DNA of 64,000 bases from Stercorarius parasiticus (taxonomy: Eukaryota > Chordata > Aves > Charadriiformes > Stercorariidae), in NCBI GenBank assembly GCA_013396915.1, contig VWZL01000197.1, forward strand, positions 65,146-129,145, written 5' to 3'. Under the pieces are notes generated by a model. It was not told the DNA's origin. It saw only the letters and a program-made list of their open reading frames with translations, and did no database searches. This document shows positions 27,761 to 38,790 of this stretch, piece by piece (positions within the stretch are counted from its first letter, which is position 1; each line of letters begins with the position of its first letter). The position numbers were made by a program, and so were the translations under genes.

Positions 27761-29805
27761 GAGAATTTCCAACGTACAACGGCTGTAAATCACACCGAGA
27801 CGCATCCCGGAATCTGCCTTTTAGCTCTTTGAGCAAACTGCACACGCTTAAAGGATCTTGGTTTTAGGAGGCCAGAAGGGAGGATCCTTTTATAGATTTT
27901 TAACATGGTAAAAACCATCAGAATTCCTCTCCTCGTTCTGACAGATCTAAGATACAAAGGCCTTTATGATCTGTGATAATTAAAACCAACTTGTGTGTAA
28001 TTATACACATCTATTTCTACTATAGAAATTGTTATACATGCTTTTAAGAGTAATTTTAGAGTCTATGGGGCTGTAGTTTTATTTTAGTAAATAGTCTTTT
28101 AGTTCACCACATTTAAAAGCAAACTATAGACATTTTATTTGTGCTAAAGCTGAATATTAGTTACTAAGTACATTGTTGTCCACACTTGTGCAAGTTCTCT
28201 ACAGCCATAGATAATAGAATAAAAATAGAATCCGTAAGGAAGGAAATAAGATCAGTGTTTCAGAAATCAGTTCCAGAGAGATAGGTTTTTACCTTAGATT
28301 TACCATTTCTATTAGCCAAATTTCATGATAAGCTATAAGTTTCCCCTCCACCCTTTAGGAAAGCAGAAAACTTTATAGACAGGCCAAGCTCAATTAAGTT
28401 TTATAAACAATGAAGCTAAAAGTATCTTTTTTTATTATTTTAACTTTTTATTTAAATGTGGAATGTATGTATTTTTAATAAATAGACATTTCTTACTAGC
28501 ATTTCAAAGAAGGTAAAAAGTAAACTATATGCATTTTGAAAGTTACGTAGCTCAAAGGTTTAATACAGATTACACAGCGACAGAGAAGTTAACAGCATTT
28601 CTTTTCACCTTCCTGCTAATATTAAGACTGTAAATGATTCTGGGCTGTTCAGTGTGACAGGAAACTCTTGGTTCAGGCTTCGAATCTAGACCAGCTGCTC
28701 ATCTCGCTACAGCAAATGTCATCAACCCGCCTGGAAATAACCAAACCCCCTGGTTTTTAAATCTGGCTGTACCTCTGTTTTTTTTTTTTAAGGCAAAAAT
28801 ATATTGCCTATGGTAGTATCTTTTGTCTACACAACGCGGCTCGTGTGGGACAGAATTTTTGAGAAGAGTGGCTGAAAAAGGAACTTCCTTCTCAGTATTT
28901 GGAGTCCGTGTCATAGCTGACACATGGATTCTGTTTATTTGGTATGGTTTAGGGTCATAAAATTGGGATTTTCTAGGATTTATAGAAATATGAAGCACAA
29001 AAAGGAATATTCTTTTTTAGGTTAACTTGAGTTATTGATTGGACTAGATCTGACACAACAAATAACTGCATTTTACCCAAAGGCTGCCTTTTCCGAGAGA
29101 CGCTGATGGAGACAAGGAAGTTGAATTGGTGTCTCAACGCATAACTAATAAGTCACAATTTTTACTTTGCGTGTTTGAGATTTTGATTCCAATAAAAACA
29201 GTGAAGATATTGATACAATCAAGTTTTTAAATGGAAATAATGTGTTTTGTGATGGCAGAACTTCTGTTTGCCTAAGAAAGCGCTTCCAAGTTAAGGAGAT
29301 TCTCATCACTGATACCTAGGCATTCTCCAGCACTAAAGTTTTTAGCTAACAAATGTGTGACCCAATGTATCTGGTTCTTTTCTTTTCATGTCTAGGAGAA
29401 TATTTTATAATCAATTGTAGGTATTCCAATTTCCAATGAAAACAAAATTTACTCTATGTCGAAAATATTGATCGTTGCACAGGTTAATCATGGTTTTTGG
29501 CAAGCTTTTCGTATGATATATGGATGATAGCTGTGGTTTATAGGTTAAATTTTAGATGGTTGGTGACAGTTTTAATGAACACTTTGAAGTCATATTCATT
29601 TTATTGTCTCTAACATAATTTCATTCTGTGCAATTCACTAGTTAATGGATAGTCTGTTCATTTATGTAGTGCGTGGGTCAATAAGTTTCTTTCCCTGCTC
29701 GCTGTAGGGGGGCGGAAGGGCCGGATCCTCTCCAGCCTGCACAGGAAGGTTGGGTTTGTAGCGCTGGCTCTGCCTGGCATCGCCCGGTGGGATCCCGGGT
29801 TAACA

Positions 29806-29831
29806 GCAGCCCCACGAATGTGGGGTGCTGC
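29806..29831. other. Small inverted repeat (hairpin)
   Basis: GCAGC-CCCAC, loop GAAT, GTGGG-(GT)-GCTGC forms a ten-pair stem with a two-base bulge. It sits about 50 bp before the polypyrimidine minisatellite in a GC-richer patch. There is no associated T run to suggest a pol III product, and function is unknown. Confidence 0.5.
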
Positions 29832-29880
29832 AGGCACCTGTAGGTATGTGCTGCCTTCCCTCCCAAGCAATGCTGACTTT

Positions 29881-30037
29881 CTTTCCCTTCCTTTTTTTCT
29901 TTCCCTTCCTTTTTTTCTTTCCCTTCCTTTTTTTCTTTCCCTTCCTTTTTTTCTTTCCCTTCCTTTTTTTCTTTCCCTTCCTTTTTTTCTTTCCCTTCCT
30001 TTTTTTCTTTCCCTTCCTTTTTTTCTTTCCCTTCCTT
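29881..30037. repeat. Polypyrimidine minisatellite, 18-bp unit
   Basis: Eight perfect copies of CTTTCCCTTCCTTTTTTT plus a partial ninth. Including the flanks, the + strand is pure C/T without interruption from 29877 to 30040 (164 bp). Because 18 is a multiple of three and the unit has no stop in several frames, it creates spurious open frames on both strands, including a Lys/Arg/Gly-rich one on the minus strand. The identity of the copies points to recent expansion. Long homopurine-homopyrimidine tracts can adopt triplex-like structures in principle. Confidence 0.97.
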
Positions 30038-30831
30038 CTCATCTTCTCCCTTTCCAGCTTCATAAGACAGAAGGGAAACTGCAGCCTACCTGTATTTCAT
30101 ACTGCTCTATGCCTTGGCATATGCTGCAGAAGGAGAATTTCGTATGAAAATTAGGTAGAAAATGCCATTTGTTGCCTGTGGCAGTTAACGTGTACGTTTT
30201 AGTGGCATAAGTTGTCTCGGTCAGGGTTGTGGCAGTAACGCAAGAAGAGACTGTACTGTCTGAAACTGTGCAGGATGCATGGAGCAGCGCTGGGAGTGGG
30301 CGTGAGGGTGAATAACCTCCGTGTCTGAAGTGAAATCCCCTGCCTCCAGCTGAACTCGGCAGCATTTTTCCAGGCAGTTGCTGTGTTTCTGCCAGGTTGC
30401 TGAGATACTGATTTCTCAGCCCTTACAGAAATTTGAGACAGTTAATTTTTGTTCTTCAATCTGGCACCATTCCTTACAAACATTTCGAGGGATGCCGGCT
30501 ATCCACAGTGGCAACTAATCACACGGCTATATTGCCTTTGATTTTATGGATTCTTCTGTGCCATTGAATTGCGATAGGATTACACAAGGAAAGAACAACT
30601 ACTGGCTTCTCCTGAGAAACAGCACCAGGCTATCTGCTGCTGCAGATAAACCATATAAATCAGACCTTCACAAGACTAACACACTTATTTGTTGTTTTTA
30701 ACCTTTACACAGAAGGTACTTTGCAAACTTCATACTGATTCTATAATGCTCTTTGGTCACAAGGTCTTAAGAATGCATTTGTGTGAAAAAGTGGAATGTG
30801 AACACATGTATATATGTCATTTTCACAGTTT

Positions 30832-30965
30832 ATAGAATCATAGAATGGTTTGGGTTGGAAGGGACCTTAAAGATCATCTAGTTCCAACCCCCCTGCCCGG
30901 GGCAGGGACACCTCCCACTAGACCAGGTTGCTCAAAGTCCCAACCAACCTGACCTTGAACACTTG
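30832..30965 (-). mobile_element. CR1 LINE fragment (5'-truncated 3' tail)
   Basis: Read on the minus strand, this is the 3' end of a chicken repeat 1 (CR1) non-LTR retrotransposon. On the + strand it begins with the short ATAGAATC / ATAGAATG terminal repeat, then GGTTTGGGTTGGAAGGGACC and the conserved GATCATCTAGTTCCAACCCC block, continuing through the CACCTCCCACTAGACCAGG and CTGACCTTGAACAC words. Only about 134 bp of the roughly 4.5-kb element remain and there is no coding capacity. The match to the familiar avian consensus is strong, so the copy is not very old. It is the clearest indication that the host is a bird. Confidence 0.95.
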
Positions 30966-32669
30966 AAAAAGTAAAGCGTAGAGAAATTACCCTTAAATTT
31001 TAGATGTATCTACTAATTCTGAGAGTCTTGATATTCGAAGATCAAGTTTGATTTTAGAGGATGCTGGGGTATCTGGTACTGTTCCGCCTGTCTTCAGTGT
31101 GAGCTGCAGTGCTCTTCTTCCTCTGTGGTTCCAGAGGAACCTGTGTTGATTCTTCTGTAGAAGCCTCAAATTATGCAGACTAACGTAGGGAATAATTTGG
31201 GAAGTTAGTCTGAGCTAGAGACAGGCAGAATGGGAGACAGTACTTGGGTCTTAATTCCTCTTTCTCCTGTGATAACTGATGAGACCTGAGCTGGTGGTAG
31301 CCCCCTCTCCTCCAGGGTTTCTAAGGTGTGTCCTGTCAAAGGAGGTGGCCCAGTGCTACGGGCACCAGGGCTGTTCAGATCCACGTGCCGTCTCCTTGCT
31401 CTCTTCTATGGTGCATTTGGCACAGCCTTGGACAGGAATTCCTTCAAAAAGTCATAGTTGCACAGTAGCTCATTACATGACTTTTACTTTTGCTGCTGAT
31501 CTGGGACTGGCCGGTTTGGGTTCGGACTGCAGTGTCAGACGCTGCTGCTGAGCCGCAGAGTTTTCCTTTCTTTGCTTCTGTTCCTGGTTACTGGGAGTGG
31601 ACATAGAAATGTATCTATTACTTGTATTTGTTTTGGGAATCTGGTTAAGAGTAGAAGCTTGCGCATCTATTTGAAGTTTGTTTAATTCTTATTCATTCAC
31701 TGCTGTTACTGGAAGATTTGTTCCCTGTTTCTCAGTTACGCTGGGGAGGGAAGGCTTCGTTGCCAAGAACTATATCTACAAAAAATCCAGTAGGTGGCTG
31801 TGGGTAGCCAGGAAAGATGAGAATTATCCTGTATTTGAATTTTTTTTAGAGATTGTGCTTCAATTGCCAATTTGTTAAGGGAAGTAACTAGACTTACAGC
31901 CTCTGAAAAGGACATTTTGTTAGAAAAGCTTAGCGGTGGTCTTCTGGGACAGCATTTTTCAATAAAAGCTTTTCTCTACATGTCTTAAATGTATCCATAG
32001 AAGTGTTTGCCAGCTGCAGGGTTCTGTCATGGCTTCTTACCATTTTAAGGGGAGCAAAAGATGCGATATTTTTCAGTACAAGCTCTTAAAAACAAACTGG
32101 AAATGCTATAATTACGTAAAACACCAGCTGTAGTTAAGTACACCTTCAGTTTAACAGTAGCACCAGCTTTTAAATTGGTGGGATGGGGGAGGTACATTCT
32201 AATATACATAATATCTATTACATACATACGTAGAGTAGAAAAGTGTACATTCATACAGCTGCCTTGCAAGTTGGGAATGGGGTGCATTCTTGGACCAAGA
32301 TAGCTTCTACTATAAGACGGGAAAGAGCGAGGATGTAAGACTGGATCCTTACTGAGCTAAGGCAAGGTGGTAAGAAAGATTCCAAAGAAATAGGTTTGGA
32401 GAGGAAGAAAGGAGTTCTCAGTGAACAAGAAGTGGGAGACTTTTCAAGCTGTGGTGGTTGGCTGAATGAATAGTGGCACAATTCCAGCCGTGAAAGGGAG
32501 AGGGGATGGAAAAGAAGTTTGCAAACAGTATGGAAAACAAAGAGAAGAAATCAAGGCTGTGGGTACAATTTCAAACCAGTTTATTAGAAGAGGACAGGTT
32601 AAAAAGAAGGGTGTGTTGAAAATTAACTGTGAGAACTCCAAACTTGTAACATTAAGGACTGAAAGCCGA

Positions 32670-32785
32670 TTTTAGGAGAATTGAAGGACCGAGAAGCTGT
32701 TGCTCACTCAACGTCGCGCAGTAACTCAGTGCCAGAGAAGAATATTACACAGGATCCCTGATTCTAAATCCATTGCTGAAGCCAG
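32670..32785 (-). mobile_element. Degraded MIR-like SINE relic (inverted)
   Basis: The order of words GACCGAGAAGCTGTTGCTCA, GCGCAGTAACTCAGTGCCAG, then CACAGGATCCCTGATTC and AATCCATTGCT follows the inverted 5' part of MIR-type SINEs: the gag-aagttgacttgcccaag, cacacagtaagtcagtggcag, and acccaggactcctgattc blocks. Divergence is high and the ends cannot be set precisely. Confidence 0.5.
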
Positions 32786-35700
32786 TAAATGACATGTCAA
32801 GTTCAGTTCATTTTTGTACTTTGACTTTTGTTGTTGTAGTTTAATATCGTAATTTTATTGTCAGAGAGAGAAGCTTTTAAAATAAGATACTCAATTAGTA
32901 AATAGCTGAAAAGTACTGGTGTTTTATGAATATCTGTTATGTTTTTTTCTTTTAAATGTGGTAAATAAATGATTTGCTCTCCAGAAGTGTTACTCTTGCC
33001 AGCTTAGCGGCTGAGAGCTGTGAAGGGCAACACATCTGAAATTTTAAATAATTACGCTTCCTTGGCTACAAAAGAGCTTTTCCATCCATTAATAATGAGC
33101 AAATTAATGTTGGACCAGCAGTAAAACAGATTAAACTGTATACCCCTTGGGATGCCTGACTGCACCTTTAACGGACCTGAAATTCCTCTGATTATTTAAA
33201 TGTTCTATATTGAAATGTGATGGTGGCCTTGAGTTAATAGTTAAAGAGGTTTAAATTGGAATGTCTCTGCAGAAGTTTTTCCCATTGATCAGAGCAAGTG
33301 GGCAGAAAAATACCGTATTTGATTGTTGGGAAGCATTGATAGTGCCTCACAGATCAACAGAAATTGCTTTTTTCTTCCTGTTTTTCCTACCTAAGGTGTA
33401 CAGTCAATCTTTTATTAAGCACGTAGATTAGTTAAGGTTTGGAGAGGTCTCTTTTAATGATAAGTGCTGTATAAGCTAATTTATTGCAGCACCGATACAG
33501 CCACAACCAGCACCTCAGCTGGGCTTGGACTTTTCTAGTGACTGCAACTTTCTTCTGGAGTTTGCAGGATTAATCTCGTTGTGGAACGTCACCCTCCTGG
33601 ATGTGTCATGTAGAGTAAAATCAGCTGCAGTTATTTAACGACAGAATAATTATTTGCTTTTTCTCTGTTTATTTTGACTTCTGTTTTTCATCTGGAATTG
33701 TTGCCTTTGAAGACAAATGTATTAAAAATACTGTAATGGCATTACAAAGGTTGTATCTCTATACTATATATGCTGGGCCAGAAGGTGAGAAATAATTAAT
33801 GATCTGTAGCTCGCTAGCGTTGTTTTATGGTTTGTTTCTGAAGAAAAAATTTCAGCAGTGGAATATTTTGGCATCAGAAATGTAAATCTTAGTCTGTTCT
33901 AACACAAAGTATGCTTTGAATGACAGCAAAAAATTGTCTTCTCATCGTGATTAGCCAGGTTGACATCAATGAGAACACCCTCTTCATGAAGTAATTTCCA
34001 TGCTTTTCTCTTCTGTACTTTTTAATTCCCTTTGTGTACTTCCTTCTTTTTCTCTTCTTAAATATCTCCCTGCAGGAAAGTAATTTTCATTTTATAGAAA
34101 TACCTAATTCTAGAGCATTTCCTACCTGAAGGTGTGACACTTTAGGATATACCGAAAATTTAGGAAATTCTTGATGATTTAAATTCTCTGTTAAATAATT
34201 ACTACGTTTCAGATAGCTACGATTTAAATAAAAGTATTGTTTAAAAGCAGTCTTAAATAAAATTACTCCTTGTTTTCTGTGAGTTTAACCCTGGAACCTC
34301 ACTGAATGGGATCTTGAATGTGAGAATGCATATGAAATCCTGAAGTCAGTGCTGTACGGCGTCATGCCGTTTGGGTGGAAGAAATATATTTAAAAGAGAG
34401 CAGTCTGGTGATTTGCAGTGCATAAACTCTCCTATTTTTAAATTTCAGAAATATATGACTATCAATAGCTTCAATCCAGTGCTACTTAACTTTTTGGAAA
34501 ACTTCTGGATTCAGACTTTTTCTAATTTAACTTTAACCTGTTCTCTCCAAAGAAATGTATCCCCAAGCCAGGATGAAGTAGTTGGTAGTGGTAGTTCCAG
34601 CAGGTTTGAATAAAGCCTGTTTGCAATTTTGAAGATCTTACATTTGAGGAGGGGGGAGACGATAGGAAACATTTCCCTGTCCTTATCAAATGGATGTCTT
34701 CATGCAGATAAGATATTGTACTGCTGGAGAAGTGTGATTCAATCATTGTGCTTCATCACCTACCTTTTGCCGCAAAAAGAAGTCATATATAAATAATTGT
34801 TTTCCATCTGTGTACTGTCTTTCAGCTTTTTTCATTATCACAAAAAAGTCTTGCTTTGATACGTGGCCTTGAGGGAGGATGGCCTTAGATCTCCAATCTT
34901 TTTCAATACGTCCTGTTTCTGTAATTTTTCTAACAATTTCAGTAATTTTTGTAGTCTCCTATTCCTTGCTTTTAACAGAAAGGAAATATTAGGGTCTTAG
35001 TCTCTTTTAAGCATTAAAAATGAACTGTTGTCCTAATCCAGTATTATCCATGGTTGCTTTCTATGCTACTGCAGAAAATTTCATAGTTTATTGAAGGATG
35101 GTTCTTCAGTCACCTTTTTGTGATCATCTTTTTGTAGAAATTTTAGTCACCTTTTAATAGGAATTTTACGTTTTGTTAAAACTTGTCAAATTTGCAGGTA
35201 AATAAATGAATTTTAATATAATGCTGACTATATTGAAGAAGCACGTGGACAGACTTGTAAACGTTGATTTGTTTAGGTATCACTATTGCTGAATAGACTC
35301 TGTTTTGATACATGATAGATTTCTAACGAATTCTAAAATATACTAAAATTATTATCAAAACAGTCATTTAGCACAGCAGGCATTGTTAGTGAGTTGTTAA
35401 CTTCCTTTTGGATTAAAGATACACAACTGTATAAAAAGGGTAACTTTATTTCCCGTTGGTGGCAAAAGCTCTGTAGACTTCGAGGGGGGGGGGATGTCAG
35501 GATTTTACGCTCTCCCAGTAACATTTACTTTATTGTTATTCCAATGAAAAGCGAAAACCACTATGATGTGTTTCAGCAGTAAAAATGTTTACTGCAATCT
35601 CTGCAGCTAACAAAGCCCCAAATGCTCACGTAACGGTGGGGGCTACGGATTTGTATCCCGTTTGGAGGAATTCCAAGGAGGGTTAAAAGAAAAGGGAGTC

Positions 35701-38700
35701 TGTTCCCTTTGATCTTTTGCCCTCACTTGCTCAGCTGCCCTCAGTGTGCGTTCTCTAGTTTCGGGAGGGAGAAACCCATTCTGATAAAGTTTTAGTATTT
35801 ATTGGGCCATCAGCTGTAGCCAGTTAGTGTTTGAAACTGGTGAATAGTTTTTTAGTACATCAAGCGTACCATTGAGCCATCTGTTGGACATGGGAAATGT
35901 CTGACAGTTTCCATACATCCACCCCAAGCTCTAAATGTTCAGATTAAATATATAATTGTCCTTAGCGTGTTGTGGTGTATAGAGATTTCCAGAGTACAGT
36001 CACAGGTAATTATTTATTCACAAAATATTTTTTTATTATTGTTCTCTGTCTTTTGACTTGCTGGGGTTTCTTTTAGTATCTATTTTTAAATGTTTTGGAT
36101 ATCTTTATGTACTTGTGTTTATTTGGTGAATTTTGTTGTTAAAATCAGATTTTCCTTATTTAGTTAATCTTTTTTTGAGACCAAATTTTGTAACTGTGGC
36201 GTATATGTTACACTTGGAAGTATAGACGGGCTTACTAGCACTAATATTTGGCTGTATTTTGACTAGTGGCAGCCTCAGAGAGGAGTTAAGCAAGTATAAA
36301 TAAAGCTACTGTTCATAGGTCAGGTCATGTGTTTCATAAAACCGTGGGCCATATAAACTTTGTCACATCTTAACAAGACACGCAGGCGAGTGCTTTTGGG
36401 GGAGAGCTGGGGTGGAGCAGGAATCCGCGCGGTTCTCGTGCCGAGGGTGGGGATGCCAGGTGAAAGGCGGATGGGCTGAATCGGGGGCGACCGCAAGTCA
36501 GCACCGTCCTGCTCAGCTCCCTGAAAAACTTGCAAAGCATAATATTAACGCTGCATGGTATTTATGCTCATATTTAAAAAAAAAACCAAAATCAGGGTTC
36601 ATATTTTTTTTATCACTGTTTGTGTAAATAGTGTATTTGTGCAATGGCTATACAGGGTGTCTCTATGGCTCTGCATGCATGGAAATGCAAGAGTTGCATT
36701 CTTAATTTAAGTATATCCACGAATATGTGCTTCCTTCATGCAGGTCTGTGCCTGTTTGCCTAACATTTGTGCCCTCGGTGTTTTTAAAACAAATCCAACA
36801 CGGCTTGAACGTGTTGAGTTCTTCAGTGTGTAATTACAGAATGACATTGTTTTGGAAGGTGGAAAAACCCTTCTGTTACTCTGAAAGATGGCATTATTTA
36901 AAGTGGAGTTATTCATGAAACTCAAACCCAAGGTGAAATTGTGTGTACCTCATTTGTATGCATATAATAAACAACTATGCAATTAGATAGGTGTTATAAA
37001 TAGGATGTGGTGGAGATGCTTAGGCTGCTCAGGTTTCCTAGATTTTATAGCAAGTACCCAACTGAGATTTGCTGCCCTCTAATTTTGCCGTTTGGGCTAA
37101 CCAGCTGACGCCTGGTTGAAAAGAGTTATGTTCCTACAAGGCCACAGAAGCCTTGGTATTCCGTCTCCGTCTCCTTCGGATGGCGGAGAACTCTGTGTAC
37201 CATCAGCAACTTCAATCCCACCCTTTCGGCCAACCCTCATCTATCAAAGCCGGGCTGCGAGCGAGCGAGAGGAAGCTCCCAGATAAACATACAGCAGCGC
37301 CTAAACTCCTAATCACTCTGGGCTTCCGCTTCCAGGCCCTATAATTAGAAGTCCTTCTTTTCCTTGTATTCCCAGTTGACGCAAATGCTTTTTGTGGCTT
37401 GGCACCTCATTTAGGGCGTGGGCTTAGTTTATGGCCAGGCCAGAGTCTGGTTTAGTCTTCTGATACTGCATAAATAGCTCTTAACCCACAGTCTGCATCT
37501 GTACTAGTTTTTCCTTTTATGCATATATTCACTGTATTTTTTAACGTTTCTATCTTGGAAAGAAGCTTATTGTTTCCCAGACAGAATGCATGAAAAGTAG
37601 GAAGCTGTAAATTAGGGCAAATGTATCTGTCAGGTAAAACAAAGCTTTGGCAATTACTATTTTTTTTTTCCATCTAGGGTATCTGTTCCTTTTAAACTGG
37701 ATTTTAATCATCTCTGTGGATTTGAAAAACCACACAGTAAAACAGTCATTAATTTAAACTAGCTGCGCCCCTTATATTATGGAGAAGCAAAATCAGAATT
37801 TTTGCAGTGAGATACGTATAAAGTAATCTCTGCTTTACACATAAATTTCCACCAGGTTCTGTGTATGCAAGACTTTTTCAATTGATTTCAGATGTTATCT
37901 GTTAAACAGGGATTAATGCCAGTTTGAAAAATAAGCAGGAAATCCTTGAGAATTATTCACTTTTCATCTATGATTATTCATACATAAAGTACATAGTAAG
38001 AGAAAACATTTTGGACTGAGTTTGTGACAGCTTTACCCTGTATTTCCGTCTAAACAACTTTTGGGGAAAACTGTCACGAGGTCTTTTAGAAAGCGGAGTT
38101 GAAGTTTCCTGCACTTGAAAGTGAAAGTGAGGTAAGGACCAGGATTGAAGTTCAGGTTTCTCTGCTGGGATTAGGTATTCCTGCGGGGGTGTCGCAGCAG
38201 CCTTTTGTTGCAGGGAGATGGAGAGAGAAATTGAGTGGCTGAGCTGTAATAATTGAAAACTGTGATTCTTCAGCTTGAAGTAACGAGAGCTGGAAAATCC
38301 CACACCAAAACCCCAAGTCAAATGTCCTAAAACATCAGTGATTTATCGTTTGAATAGCAGTAGTAAGTAAGATATTTCAAAATGCTGTTGTATAAATACA
38401 CGTTCTCGCACATCTGCGGTATTGTGCTTGGGAGCTCTGTGTTGATACAAGTTGTGCAAGTATGTGTTTGTACTTCAAATGCAAATGTGGGTATGAAAGG
38501 TCCTCCTTTAACTTACTGAAAAATAGTTGCTAATATAAGCGAAGGGCCTGTTTTCCCTTGGCTTTCGTCTAATAAAATGCATTTATTCCAAACAGTGACA
38601 GACAGCAGGAGTTTAGATTAGACATGCAAAATTGCCAAATCAGATACCACCCATATTTCTATTTTTAAGCCAATTCCTTTCCACCCACAACTGTATTATC

Positions 38701-38727
38701 TTTCACCTCTGTACTCCTTCAAGTTAG

Positions 38728-38790
38728 CAAAAACAGAAAAAAAACCAACAAACCCAAACCAAAAAAACCACGAAACCCAAAAACCCCGAA
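38728..38790. repeat. A/C-rich low-complexity stretch
   Basis: About 60 bp built almost only of A and C, with repeated AAACC and AACCC words and no regular period. It could be a decayed satellite or simple repeat. Confidence 0.75.

Noticed and set aside
29800..30063. 87-codon minus-strand frame of repeated Lys-Lys-Arg-Lys-Gly-Lys, and the mirrored Leu/Phe/Ser/Pro frames on the + strand
   Set aside because: They are direct translations of the 18-bp polypyrimidine minisatellite. No start context, splice site or protein family supports them.
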